DNA of 36,954 nucleotides. It comes from Oscillospiraceae bacterium. Its GTDB lineage: Bacteria; Bacillota; Clostridia; Oscillospirales; Oscillospiraceae. Position numbers and translations under genes: made by a program. The notes below the pieces were generated by a model. It saw only the letters and a program-made list of their open reading frames with translations, did no database searches and had not been told where the DNA came from. The stretch covers positions 1 through 36,954 of the forward strand of contig CAJTGJ010000034.1 in assembly GCA_910575695.1 (NCBI GenBank), in the 5' to 3' direction. Positions 1 through 7,215 of the stretch are shown in pieces (positions within the stretch are counted from its first letter, which is position 1; every line of letters starts with the position of its first letter).

Positions 1-354
1 ATTTGGTAGAAAACTGCTTCCTGGTTCTGAAACGCTGGAGAGGGATTGCCACTCGCTATGCCAAAACCTCAGATGCTTTTATCGCTGCGGTACACGTCCG
101 TTGTATCGCTATTTGGGCTGCTATTCGCACTTAACTCGTGTAAACACTGTCTAAGCTCTGTGGCACAGCAGGAAGTAGAAAACATTTCCGCTAACGTCAA
201 AAAGGGCCTGAAAATGAAGATGCAGCGTGGTGAGTTGGCCGGCTTCCAAGGTTGCCTGGGCTATGACTACCATCCGGCGGACAAGACAATCACTGTCAAT
301 GAGGAAGAAGCGGAAACCGTGCTGGCCCTTGTCCAAGCAGATTCGGACAGATAA
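1..354 (+). pseudogene. Serine recombinase relic (middle part)
   Basis: Residues encoded at about 160-350 read ISANVKKGLKMKMQRGEL, then GFQGCLGYDY, and end EEEAETV. This matches the start of the 'recombinase' domain that follows the resolvase catalytic domain in large serine recombinases. Upstream, in another frame (about 51-96), TRYAKTSDAFIAA resembles the SRFARNTxDAL helix of the catalytic domain, so at least one frameshift separates the two. The catalytic serine region lies outside the window or is lost, and the reading ends at 352-354 without the C-terminal coiled coil. I read it as a dead fragment of an integrative element; the left end is cut by the window. Confidence 0.6.
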
Positions 355-358
355 AAGA

Positions 359-390
359 CCCCCCTCCCCGCACAGGGGAGGGGGGTTTTT
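359..390. terminator. Bidirectional intrinsic terminator
   Basis: A perfect 11-bp stem (359-369 with 375-385) of C6TC4/G4AG6 type has a 5-nt loop and is followed by five T on the plus strand. On the minus strand it is followed by a T-rich tract. It sits between the recombinase relic and the convergent SLH-protein gene and can serve both. Confidence 0.85.
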
Positions 391-391
391 A

Positions 392-1600
392 TTATGGCAG
401 GCGGGCCTCGGGGACATAGGCCCGGTGGAGGAAGGTAACGATTGTGCCGCGGTTACAGACCTTGTCGGGGCTGAAATTCCCGTTTCCGGTGCCATCGGTA
501 ATTCCGTTGGCCACCGCCCAGTCCACAGCGGCGGCATAGCCCGCCCCGGCGGGCACGTCGTTAAAGCCGCTGGCGGCGGCGCTTTCCCTGCCAAATGCCT
601 GCCAGATGTAATTTACCGCGTCGGCGCGGGTACACGGAGCGGATGAATTGAAGTCTGCGCCGATCATACCCTTCTCCCGAGCCCAGCTGATTGCCTTATC
701 CATGTCCCCGGCATCAGCAGTGCCCTCACCCCGCGCCGCGCGATAAAGGAATGTCAGAATCTGGGCGTGGGTGCAATCCCTGCCGGGGGAGAAGGAAGTG
801 CCGCCGGTGCCGTTGGTGATGTCCTGCTCCACGGCCCAGTTCACCGCGTCCGCGTAGAACGCTCCGGCGGGCACGTCGGTAAATTTAGGCGCGGCGCCTG
901 CGACAAAGGGAATGCCGTTTGCCTTGGCATATTGCTCCGCATAGCTGCCTTGCTTTCCATAGATAGTCAAGCTGTCACATTCCCCAAACGCCTCCGCCCC
1001 GATTGTGGTTACACTACTGGGGATGGTTATGTTGGTTAGGCTCTTGCAATAACAGAATGCCTGTTCACCAATTGTGGTTACGCTACTGGGAATAGTCACA
1101 CAGGTCAAATTTTCACAGCTGAAAAAGGCGTTGCCACCAATTTCAGTTACCCCATCACAAATGGTCACGCTGGTCAACCCATAGCACAAAACAAACATCC
1201 CGTCAGTAATTGTGGTTATGCTGCCAGGAATGGTCACTGTAGTCAGGTAATCGCAGTGTTCAAATGCGGCAGGACCGATTTGGGTTACGCTGCTGGGAAT
1301 AATCAAGCTAGATATGGAAGAATAGGCGAACGCCCGTGAACCAATTGCGGTCACTCCATTGGGAATCGTTATGCTGGACGCGTTACAAGCTCGAAACACA
1401 AACTCGCCAATCTCAGTCACCCCGTTTGGAATAACTATGTTTTCACCGGGGCCATAATTGTCAGCCTCTGAACCAGGACCGTTGTACTCACTCAGGACGC
1501 CGTTCTCAATGACGAAATCGCTGTCCGCCGCAAAAGCCGGGACAACCAGCCCCAGGCACAGGGCCAGCGCAAGGAACCATGCTGAAAGTCGTTTTTTCAT
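392..1600 (-). CDS. BspA-type leucine-rich-repeat surface protein with SLH domains
   Basis: A 402-residue exported protein. Residues 1-24 are a signal peptide (MKKRLSAWFLALALCLG, ending AFA). About 60-215 hold seven units of about 23 residues of LRR_5/BspA type, pattern VTxIGxxAFxxCxxLTxVTIPSS. About 238-400 hold three S-layer homology segments (KFTDVPAGAFYADAV, a middle one around 298-335, FNDVPAGAGYAAAV). SLH domains bind pyruvylated cell-wall polymers, so the repeats should be displayed outside. The ligand is unknown; BspA-type repeats often take part in adhesion. I chose the start at 1600 because AAAGGAG lies 8 nt upstream and the signal peptide begins there; a longer open frame to 1705 has no such support. 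The gene stands alone between the terminator at 359-390 and a long structured leader. Confidence 0.85.
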   Translation of the reverse strand: MKKRLSAWFLALALCLGLVVPAFAADSDFVIENGVLSEYNGPGSEADNYGPGENIVIPNGVTEIGEFVFRACNASSITIPNGVTAIGSRAFAYSSISSLIIPSSVTQIGPAAFEHCDYLTTVTIPGSITTITDGMFVLCYGLTSVTICDGVTEIGGNAFFSCENLTCVTIPSSVTTIGEQAFCYCKSLTNITIPSSVTTIGAEAFGECDSLTIYGKQGSYAEQYAKANGIPFVAGAAPKFTDVPAGAFYADAVNWAVEQDITNGTGGTSFSPGRDCTHAQILTFLYRAARGEGTADAGDMDKAISWAREKGMIGADFNSSAPCTRADAVNYIWQAFGRESAAASGFNDVPAGAGYAAAVDWAVANGITDGTGNGNFSPDKVCNRGTIVTFLHRAYVPEARLP

Positions 1601-1635
1601 GTTTTCGTCTCCTTTAATTATGATTTCCAACAGAC

Positions 1636-1719
1636 CGGCCCGGGGCGGGGCCGTGAACCCGCCCCAGGGGCCTGCCGGAAACATAAAAAGCGGTGTCGAG
1701 TTCAATTACCCAACACCGC
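1636..1719 (-). promoter_or_regulatory. Structured 5' leader of the SLH-protein gene, with terminator-like hairpin
   Basis: Reading on the minus strand toward the SLH gene, a 7-bp stem (1713-1719 with 1690-1696, ACACCGC/GCGGTGT) is followed directly by five T (1689-1685), as in an intrinsic terminator. About 15 nt further on a GC hairpin built on GGGGCGGG/CCCGCCCC (about 1640-1676) lies just upstream of the ribosome binding site. The first could be an attenuator or the end of an upstream minus-strand transcript. No ligand-binding motif is recognised. Confidence 0.4.
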
Positions 1720-1767
1720 CTTGAAAAAATCAACGCGAACACAAAGCCTATTCCATCGTTTCCCGCC

Positions 1768-1796
1768 TTGCCAATCTGACGGAAAACAGATATAAT
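1768..1796 (+). promoter_or_regulatory. Orphan sigma-A promoter
   Basis: TTGCCA (1768-1773), a 17-bp spacer and a perfect TATAAT (1791-1796). It points to the plus strand, where no protein-coding gene follows: the next features, pyrB and its terminator, are on the opposite strand. It probably drives the candidate small RNA just downstream. Confidence 0.6.
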
Positions 1797-1802
1797 AAAC
1801 CC

Positions 1803-1893
1803 GTGGTACGATAGTTAATCGCTGTGTTGAGTGGTGAGGTCACTCGCGCAGGGCTGTGGGGTGTTCCAGCACCCCACGGCCTGCCGCCTTTTA
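1803..1893 (+). ncRNA. Candidate small RNA, about 90 nt
   Basis: The expected transcript of the orphan promoter folds into three local hairpins. The first is CGAT/ATCG (1809-1812 with 1818-1821). The second is GAGTG/CACTC (1829-1833 with 1841-1845). The third is strong, GGCTGTGGGGTG against CACCCCACGGCC (1852-1863 with 1870-1882), extendable by GCAGG/CCTGC with a small bulge, and followed within a few bases by TTTT (1889-1892) as a possible terminator. It contains no open frame with a ribosome binding site. I compared it by eye with 6S RNA, SRP RNA and common riboswitches and saw no match. The call rests on promoter, folds and terminator only. Confidence 0.4.
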
Positions 1894-1950
1894 TGCTTCC
1901 ACCCCAATATTATCCTATCACAGCGGGAAATGCAAGAGCTTTTTACCATC

Positions 1951-1993
1951 AAAAACGCCGCGCAGGGGACGATCCCCCGCACGGCGCTTTTTT
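1951..1993. terminator. Terminator of pyrB, bidirectional
   Basis: Reading on the minus strand just after the pyrB stop, a GC-rich stem (1974-1986 against 1956-1968, core GCGGGGG/CCCCTGC) is followed by TTTTT (1955-1951). On the plus strand the same stem is followed by a T-rich run (1988-1993), so it may also stop the plus-strand transcript from the orphan promoter. Confidence 0.75.
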
Positions 1994-1994
1994 G

Positions 1995-3050
1995 TCACAG
2001 CGGCGCGTCGCAAAACGCGCAGCACCGCACGCCCCCCGTCTCCTTCACCAGGGGCGGCAGATAGTGCTCCGTCTGGGTGATGCACCGGGGGTTGCGGCAC
2101 ACCGGGCCGTGTCCGATCTCCACCGGGCCGGGGTCCGACCGGGGCTGGTTGGCCAGGTCCGCCAGCAGGGCCATCCGGGAGAACATCCCGTACCGGGCCT
2201 GCTGGAAGTACACCGCCCGGGGGTCGTCGTCCACGTCCACCGCGATCTCGTCCACCCGGGGCAGGGGGTGCATCACCAGCAAATTTTCCCTGGCCCGGCG
2301 GAGCTTGGACCGGGTGAGGACGTAAATGCCCCTGCACCGCTCGTACTCCAGCGGGTCGATGAACCGCTCCCGCTGGATGCGGGTCATGTACAGCACGTCC
2401 AGCTGGGGGATCACCGGGTCCAGCCCGGCCACCTCCAGGAACGGCATATTGTTCTCCTTCATAAACCGCCGCAGGTAGTCGGGTATGGCCAGCTCCGGCG
2501 GCGCGATGAGGAAAAAGCGGATATTCCGGAACTTGGCCAGCGCCTTGATGAGGGAGTGGACGGTGCGCCCGTTTTTCAGATCCCCGCACAGCCCCACGCT
2601 CAGCCCGTCCACCGCCCCCCGCAGGCGGGTGATGGTGGTCAGGTCGGTGGTGGTCTGGGTGGGGTGCATATGCCCGCCGTCCCCGGCGTTGACCACGGGC
2701 ACCTCGGAGTACAGCGACGCGGCCTTGGCCGCCCCCTCCCAGGGGGTGCGCATGACGATGACGTCGGCGTAGCCCGCCACCATTTTGATGGTGTCCTTCA
2801 GGCTCTCCCCCTTTGCGGTGGAGGAGGACTTCGGGTCGGCAAAGCCGAACACCGTGCCGCCCAGCCGGAGCATGGCGGTCTGGAAGGAAAAATTGGTGCG
2901 GGTGGACGGCTCGTAGAACAGCGAGCCCATCACCTTGCCCCGGCACGCGTCCAGGTGGCGCTCCGGCGCGTCGATGATCCCCTCCGCCCGGGCGTACAGC
3001 CGGTCCCATTCCTCCCTTGACAGGTCCCCAAAGTCGATCAGATGGCGCAC
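1995..3050 (-). CDS. pyrB: Aspartate carbamoyltransferase with fused PyrI-like zinc domain
   Basis: Catalyses carbamoyl phosphate + L-aspartate to N-carbamoyl-L-aspartate in pyrimidine synthesis. The carbamoyl-phosphate loop STRT is at 49-52, SSSTAKGESLKDT at 76-87, HPTQ at 129-132, and HPLPR at 261-265 belongs to the aspartate-binding half. The catalytic chain ends near 305; typical PyrB is about 305-310 residues, but this protein has 351. The extra tail carries C318-x4-C323 and C344-x2-C347, the spacing of the zinc site of PyrI (E. coli Cys109, 114, 138, 141), including the CxxxxCIT pattern. The nucleotide-binding N-terminal domain of PyrI is absent and no separate pyrI is in the window. 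I chose the GTG at 3050 because GGAGGGG lies 7 nt upstream; an ATG 36 nt further upstream lacks a binding site. Monocistronic, with its own promoter and terminator. Confidence 0.92.
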   Translation of the reverse strand: MRHLIDFGDLSREEWDRLYARAEGIIDAPERHLDACRGKVMGSLFYEPSTRTNFSFQTAMLRLGGTVFGFADPKSSSTAKGESLKDTIKMVAGYADVIVMRTPWEGAAKAASLYSEVPVVNAGDGGHMHPTQTTTDLTTITRLRGAVDGLSVGLCGDLKNGRTVHSLIKALAKFRNIRFFLIAPPELAIPDYLRRFMKENNMPFLEVAGLDPVIPQLDVLYMTRIQRERFIDPLEYERCRGIYVLTRSKLRRARENLLVMHPLPRVDEIAVDVDDDPRAVYFQQARYGMFSRMALLADLANQPRSDPGPVEIGHGPVCRNPRCITQTEHYLPPLVKETGGVRCCAFCDAPL

Positions 3051-3093
3051 AGCAGATCCCCTCCAATCATTTTTCTGGTTTATCATCAAATTG

Positions 3094-3122
3094 ACTATAT
3101 CACAAATTGCCAGGTGGGACAA
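3094..3122 (-). promoter_or_regulatory. pyrB promoter
   Basis: On the minus strand TTGTCC (3122-3117), a 17-bp spacer and TATAGT (3099-3094), 44 nt before the GTG start. No PyrR-type attenuator is visible in the short leader. Confidence 0.6.
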
Positions 3123-3228
3123 CTGAAAATCCCGACAGAATTTGCGGCGTTGGTACCGCATTCCTGTGTTTTTCGCCGTACAGGGCCGGGTGCAACCGCT
3201 GGTTGCTAATATTTCCAAGGCTTCTTGG

Positions 3229-3257
3229 TTGCCTTTGCCCCCGATCATTGTTAAAAT
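3229..3257 (+). promoter_or_regulatory. Promoter of the XRE membrane regulator
   Basis: TTGCCT (3229-3234), 17-bp spacer and TAAAAT (3252-3257). AAAGGAGG follows at 3267-3274. Confidence 0.55.
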
Positions 3258-3279
3258 GAGGAACAGAAAGGAGGCTGTC

Positions 3280-4002
3280 ATGATGAATCTTTCGGAAAAA
3301 ATCACCGCCCTGCGCACAGAGCGCAAGCTGTCCCAGGGGGATGTGGCGGAGAAGCTGGAGGTATCCCGGCAGTCGGTCAGCAAGTGGGAGACGGGCCAGT
3401 CGGTGCCGGAGCTGGACAAGATCGTAAAGCTGGCGGACCTGTTCGGGGTGAGCGTGGACGAGCTGGTGCGGGACGGGGAAATCCCCCGGCCAACCCCCGC
3501 CCAGGGGCCAACGGTGGTTTACGTGGGGCGGCGGTTCACCGCCGTCCAGACCGCCACTCAGGCGCTGGGGATATTCCTGATTGCCGGAGGGATGGTCATG
3601 GCGCTGGGCGCCGCCTGCCTGTCGTCCGACGGGCTTTTGGGCATTGCGGCGGCGCTGGCTGTGCTGGGCCTGCCCCTGCTGCTGGCGAAAAAGCACCCCT
3701 GGCTGACTGCCGGCTGGCTGGCATGGCTGGTGGGCTATCCGCTGCTGGCGATCATGTTTTATCCGGTTCTCGACCGGGTGATGTCCCCGCTGCACGGCTT
3801 CGCGCTCCTGCCGGAGCTGCTGACACTCCCGGAACAATCGGGGGGCAATCTGAACGTCCTCGTCTTTTTTCTGCTGCTGTATCTGCTCTTTATCTTCATC
3901 GCGGTACTGACCATCCTGCTGCCCATCTTCACCGTCCGGGCGTACCTGGGGCGAAAGGGGCAAACGCAGGCCAACCAAAAAAACGCGGCCCCGTCCGTGT
4001 GA
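3280..4002 (+). CDS. XRE-family regulator with membrane domain
   Basis: A 240-residue protein. Residues 5-60 are a Cro/C1-type helix-turn-helix (LRTERKLSQGDVAEKLEVSR, then QSVSKWETG, the usual XRE recognition helix). From about 92 the chain is hydrophobic, with roughly four membrane segments (about 97-117, 120-140, 147-170, 198-222). It is therefore probably a membrane-tethered DNA-binding protein that senses envelope or small-molecule signals. This architecture is common in Firmicutes, but the signal is generally unknown. Two ATG codons are adjacent (3280 and 3283); AAAGGAGG at 3267-3274 fits either, the second with the more usual 8-nt spacing. It diverges from pyrB and converges with the YerC gene, whose terminator overlaps its 3' end. 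Confidence 0.8.
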   Translation: MMNLSEKITALRTERKLSQGDVAEKLEVSRQSVSKWETGQSVPELDKIVKLADLFGVSVDELVRDGEIPRPTPAQGPTVVYVGRRFTAVQTATQALGIFLIAGGMVMALGAACLSSDGLLGIAAALAVLGLPLLLAKKHPWLTAGWLAWLVGYPLLAIMFYPVLDRVMSPLHGFALLPELLTLPEQSGGNLNVLVFFLLLYLLFIFIAVLTILLPIFTVRAYLGRKGQTQANQKNAAPSV

Positions 4003-4012
4003 CTGGGCCGCG
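3977..4012 (-). terminator. Terminator of the yerC-like gene
   Basis: On the minus strand an 8-bp stem CGCGGCCC/GGGCCGCG (4012-4005 with 3991-3984) is followed by seven T (3983-3977). It lies inside the last codons of the convergent XRE gene. Confidence 0.7.
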
Positions 4013-4021
4013 CCGGACCAC

Positions 4022-4043
4022 GCGCCCGCCATACGGCGGGCGC
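4022..4043 (+). terminator. Hairpin after the XRE gene
   Basis: A perfect 9-bp stem GCGCCCGCC/GGCGGGCGC with loop ATAC lies 19 nt after the stop codon, with a short TCCCTTT tract behind it. It is a plausible plus-strand terminator, but the T tract is weak. Confidence 0.5.
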
Positions 4044-4054
4044 GTCCCTTTGCG

Positions 4055-4351
4055 TCACTGCTTGCGCGCCTTCCGGCGCTCGATCATCCTGCGGAAGCCC
4101 CCCGTGCCGAAGGAGAAAATCCGGTTCACCCGGCTGATGGTGGCCGAGCTGGCCCCTGTTTTCTCCAGGATCTCTGTGTATACCAGCCCCTGGTCCAGCA
4201 GCAGCGCCACATCATACCGCTGTTCCATGGCGCGCAGCTCGCCTACGGTACACAAATCGTCAAAAAAAGCGCGGCATTCCTCCAGGCTTTCCAGCTCCAG
4301 AATGCTCTCGTACAGAGCCATGCTGCGCTCTTTGTTTCCCGCCTTGGGCAT
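4055..4351 (-). CDS. YerC/YecD family TrpR-like regulator
   Basis: A 98-residue protein of the YerC/YecD branch of the Trp-repressor fold. The pattern EECRAFFDDLCTVGELRAM, then QRYDVALLLDQGLVYTEI, and TGASSATISRVNR as the recognition helix is the family hallmark, and the length is typical. The family is predicted to bind DNA as a dimer; its regulon is poorly known. The start at 4351 has GGAGG 8 nt upstream. In-frame sequence further upstream runs through the promoter region and is not coding. It stands alone, diverging from the phosphoesterase gene. Confidence 0.88.
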   Translation of the reverse strand: MPKAGNKERSMALYESILELESLEECRAFFDDLCTVGELRAMEQRYDVALLLDQGLVYTEILEKTGASSATISRVNRIFSFGTGGFRRMIERRKARKQ

Positions 4352-4391
4352 TGCCTTTCCTCCTTCTGGCCTGCGGCCTGTTTCCTGCTGT

Positions 4392-4420
4392 ATTTTAGCA
4401 GATAAAAGAGATAAAGTAAA
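4392..4420 (-). promoter_or_regulatory. Promoter of the yerC-like gene
   Basis: On the minus strand TTTACT (4420-4415), 17-bp spacer and TAAAAT (4397-4392), 40 nt before the start codon. Confidence 0.6.
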
Positions 4421-4445
4421 CAGGTTTTTTCGCCATATTTTTTCC

Positions 4446-4474
4446 TTCTCATTTTCCGGCGGCTGTGATATGAT
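4446..4474 (+). promoter_or_regulatory. Promoter of the phosphoesterase gene
   Basis: TTCTCA (4446-4451), 17-bp spacer and TATGAT (4469-4474). An overlapping TATAAG follows. The -35 is weak, but no other candidate lies between the divergent genes. Confidence 0.45.
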
Positions 4475-4508
4475 ATAAGCAACGATCTTACGCAAAGGAA
4501 GTGGGCCT

Positions 4509-5678
4509 ATGAGCCGTCTTGCAACCGTAATCCGCCCCGATATCCAGCCGGGCCGCCGGGTGGTCGCCGTCAGCGACATCCACGGGAATCTGCCCTTCCT
4601 GCAGGGCATCCTCCGGGAGGTGAAGCTCTCCCGGGACGACGTGCTGGTCCTGGTGGGCGATATCCTGGAAAAGGGCCGGGACAGCCTGGCCACCCTGCGG
4701 TATGTGATGGACCTTCAGAAAAAATACACCGTCTATCCCCTGTGCGGCAACTGCGACTACATCGACCGCGTGTTCCTGGAGGGCGGAGTCCCCGACGACG
4801 CCTTCTCCGTTCAGATGAACCGGCGGTACGGCGCCCCGGCGCGGCACGACAGCGCGGACAAGCTGCTGTGGCCGGTGCTGAAACACTGGAGGGAACGCTC
4901 CGTCCTGATCCAGATGGCGCTGGAGCTCGGCTACCCCATGCCCCAGCGGGAGTCCGACCTGCCCGCCCTGCGGGCGGCGCTGCTGGACTATTTCCCCAAG
5001 GAGACCGCGTTCCTGATGAATCTGCCCCACATCCTGGAGGCGGGGAATTTTATCTTTGTCCACGGCGGTGTCCCCCGGGAGGACCGGCTGGACGAGCTGA
5101 GCGCCTATTCCTGCATGAAAAACGACGATTTCCTGGGCCAGGGGCGCCGATTCCAAAAATGGGTGGTGGTGGGCCACTGGCCGGTGACGCTGTACAATCC
5201 CCACATACAGCGCTCCGCCCCCATCCTTGACCGGGAGCGCCGCATCGCCTCCATCGACGGCGGCTGCGTGCTCAAGCTGGACGGACAGCTCAACGCCCTG
5301 CTCATCCCTGACATCAACGGGGACGAGATGGACTTCGCCGCCTACGACGGCCTGGAGCAGGCGACCGCCCTGGACGCCCAGGAGGAATCCGCCGATTCTC
5401 TGAACATCCGCTGGTCGGACAGCGTGGTGGAGCCGCTGGCGGACCTGGGGGACAGCGTGCTGGTGCGCCATCCCTCCTCCGGGCGGGAGCTCTGGGTGCC
5501 CCGGAGCTTCCTGTCCACCTGGCGGGACGGAAAGCTCCACACCGAGGACGCCACCGATTACCGTCTGCCCGTGTGCCCGGGAGACAGGCTGTCCCTGGTG
5601 TGCCAGACCCAGCGGGGATGCCTGGTGAAAAAAAATTACATTACCGGCTGGTATTACGGCCGGATCCAGCGCGGCTGA
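4509..5678 (+). CDS. Calcineurin-like metallophosphoesterase
   Basis: A 389-residue cytosolic hydrolase with the full two-metal site: D23-x-H25 (SDIHGN), G50-D51 (VGDILEKG), G80-N81-C-D83, H185 (FVHGG) and G222-H223 (VVGHWP), then IDGGCV at 249-254. The order and the GH/DGGCV ending resemble PPP-like phosphatases and diadenosine-tetraphosphatase-type enzymes, so the substrate may be a phosphoprotein or dinucleotide. Residues from about 285 to the end form an extra C-terminal domain that I do not recognise. AAAGGAAG lies 8 nt before the ATG. Monocistronic, with its own terminator. Confidence 0.8.
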   Translation: MSRLATVIRPDIQPGRRVVAVSDIHGNLPFLQGILREVKLSRDDVLVLVGDILEKGRDSLATLRYVMDLQKKYTVYPLCGNCDYIDRVFLEGGVPDDAFSVQMNRRYGAPARHDSADKLLWPVLKHWRERSVLIQMALELGYPMPQRESDLPALRAALLDYFPKETAFLMNLPHILEAGNFIFVHGGVPREDRLDELSAYSCMKNDDFLGQGRRFQKWVVVGHWPVTLYNPHIQRSAPILDRERRIASIDGGCVLKLDGQLNALLIPDINGDEMDFAAYDGLEQATALDAQEESADSLNIRWSDSVVEPLADLGDSVLVRHPSSGRELWVPRSFLSTWRDGKLHTEDATDYRLPVCPGDRLSLVCQTQRGCLVKKNYITGWYYGRIQRG

Positions 5679-5699
5679 ACCCCGGCATTTTCCGCCTCA

Positions 5700-5734
5700 A
5701 ACGCCCGTCCCGGTACGCGGGGCGGGCGTTTTTT
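5700..5734 (+). terminator. Terminator of the phosphoesterase gene
   Basis: Stem ACGCCCG/CGGGCGT, extended by CCCG/CGGG, with a short loop, then six T (5729-5734). Confidence 0.8.
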
Positions 5735-5805
5735 GGGGCCGGACGAGAAACCGGAAACAGAAAAATAACAGGGGTTACAAAAGGTTTACAATGTAGTCCA
5801 CCCCC

Positions 5806-5834
5806 TTGACTTTCGACAAAATTCGACCTATACT
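5806..5834 (+). promoter_or_regulatory. Promoter of the polysaccharide deacetylase gene
   Basis: TTGACT (5806-5811), 17-bp spacer and TATACT (5829-5834). The expected leader is about 105 nt and contains a small GGCAGC/GCTGCC hairpin near 5855-5873. Confidence 0.65.
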
Positions 5835-5948
5835 ATAAGAACCATCAAAAATGTCCGGCAGCAGGGGCCGCTGCCCTCGACGGCCCTCTGTCGTCAATGT
5901 TGAATATCCCTATAAATACTGACATCAAACTTCGGGAGTGCGGCAGAC

Positions 5949-6959
5949 ATGATAAAGCACCACAAACATAAAGCGGAGCGCGCCGCCAGGACGCCCTTCA
6001 AGCGCCTGTTCCTGGGCGCTCTGGCGGCGGCGGGGGTGCTGGCGGCGGCCTGCGGCTGGCTGTCCCTGCACCAGCAGAGCGTCCTGGACCGGGAGAACGA
6101 GCTGGACCAGCAGGTGGCCCGGCTGGAGCAGGAGCTGGCGGGCTGGCAGAGCAGCTTCCAGCGCCAGCAGCAGGAACTGGAGCAGCAGCAGGCCGAGCTG
6201 GACCAGGCGGAAAAGACCATCGACCTGCTGTCGCGGTACTCCATGGCCTCCCCCAGCGGGGAAGCGCCCGAATACGCCGCCCTGTTCCCTGATTTCTACG
6301 CCCCGCCCTTTGACGGGGAGGCGGTCACCGGCGGGAAGGTGTGCTGTCTCACCTTTGACGACGGCCCCTCCCCCAACACCGACCGGATTCTGGAGATCCT
6401 GGACCGGTATGGCGTCAAGGCCACCTTTTTTGTGGTGGGCCGCACCGGCGAGGCGGACCAGGAGCGGATGCGCCGGATCGTGGCGGCGGGCCACGCCATC
6501 GGGATGCACAGCTGGAGCCACGACTACAACAAGGTTTACGCCTCGGTGGAGGATTTCCTCGCGGAGTTCGACAGGCTCTACCAGTGGATCTACGAGATCA
6601 CCGGGGTGTATCCCTCGGTGTTCCGCTTCCCCGGCGGCAGCATCAACAGCTACGACCGGGGCGTGTATCAGGAGATCATCGCGGAAATGACCCGCCGGGG
6701 CTTCGTCTACTACGACTGGAACGCCTCCGCCCAGGACGCCACCCGCACGCCCCGGCCCGCGTCCGACATCGCCCAGGACTGCCTGAAAGGCGTTGGGCGG
6801 GACCTGGTGGTGGTGCTGGCCCACGACAGCGCCGCCCGGACCACCACCGCAGACGCCCTCCCCGCCATTATTGAAGGCTATCAGGCGGCGGGATATACCT
6901 TTGCCGCCATCACCCCCGGCGTGACGCCGGTGACCATGGGGTATCCCGGAGTGGAATAA
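5949..6959 (+). CDS. Membrane-anchored polysaccharide deacetylase (NodB domain)
   Basis: A 336-residue protein that probably deacetylates N-acetylated sugars of peptidoglycan or another wall polymer outside the cell. Residues 19-40 form one membrane anchor, 44-95 a glutamine/glutamate-rich coiled coil, and about 128-325 the NodB domain. The carbohydrate esterase 4 motifs are present: TFDDGP (135-140, catalytic base and metal Asp), H187-x3-H191 (metal ligands), RFPGGS (226-231), DWN (257-259) and the terminal A-H-D at 291-293. The coiled coil suggests a dimer or a partner protein. The ribosome binding site is weak (GGGAG 12 nt upstream). Single gene with its own promoter and terminator. Confidence 0.88.
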   Translation: MIKHHKHKAERAARTPFKRLFLGALAAAGVLAAACGWLSLHQQSVLDRENELDQQVARLEQELAGWQSSFQRQQQELEQQQAELDQAEKTIDLLSRYSMASPSGEAPEYAALFPDFYAPPFDGEAVTGGKVCCLTFDDGPSPNTDRILEILDRYGVKATFFVVGRTGEADQERMRRIVAAGHAIGMHSWSHDYNKVYASVEDFLAEFDRLYQWIYEITGVYPSVFRFPGGSINSYDRGVYQEIIAEMTRRGFVYYDWNASAQDATRTPRPASDIAQDCLKGVGRDLVVVLAHDSAARTTTADALPAIIEGYQAAGYTFAAITPGVTPVTMGYPGVE

Positions 6960-6963
6960 ACGC

Positions 6964-7000
6964 AAGCGCCTGTCCGCCGGTTGGCGGACAGGCGCTTTTC
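6964..7000. terminator. Terminator after the deacetylase gene
   Basis: A perfect 15-bp stem (6964-6978 with 6983-6997), loop GGTT, followed by TTTTC. The next 130 bases, to the following promoter, show nothing else. Confidence 0.85.
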
Positions 7001-7135
7001 GCGGCATCCTCTATTATAGTCGCCGCAGGCAGCGCGCGTTAACATCCGGGATTTACGCCCTCCTGTCCCCCGGTTTACGCTCTTTCCAGGGCCCTGCCCG
7101 CAGCCGCCCGAATTTTAAACTTTCCTCCCACCCCC

Positions 7136-7165
7136 TTGTGCCGGCCGGTGGAATCGTGATATACT
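7136..7165 (+). promoter_or_regulatory. Promoter of the FAD oxidoreductase operon
   Basis: TTGTGC (7136-7141), 18-bp spacer and TATACT (7160-7165). Confidence 0.55.
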
Positions 7166-7215
7166 ATGTTGGATTGTTTTACGCACCCCTAACATTTTCA
7201 GAGAGGAGTTCCCCT

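Noticed and set aside
1824..3020. A 398-codon plus-strand frame opposite pyrB
   Set aside because: Antisense shadow of pyrB; its start falls in the small RNA candidate region and lacks a ribosome binding site.
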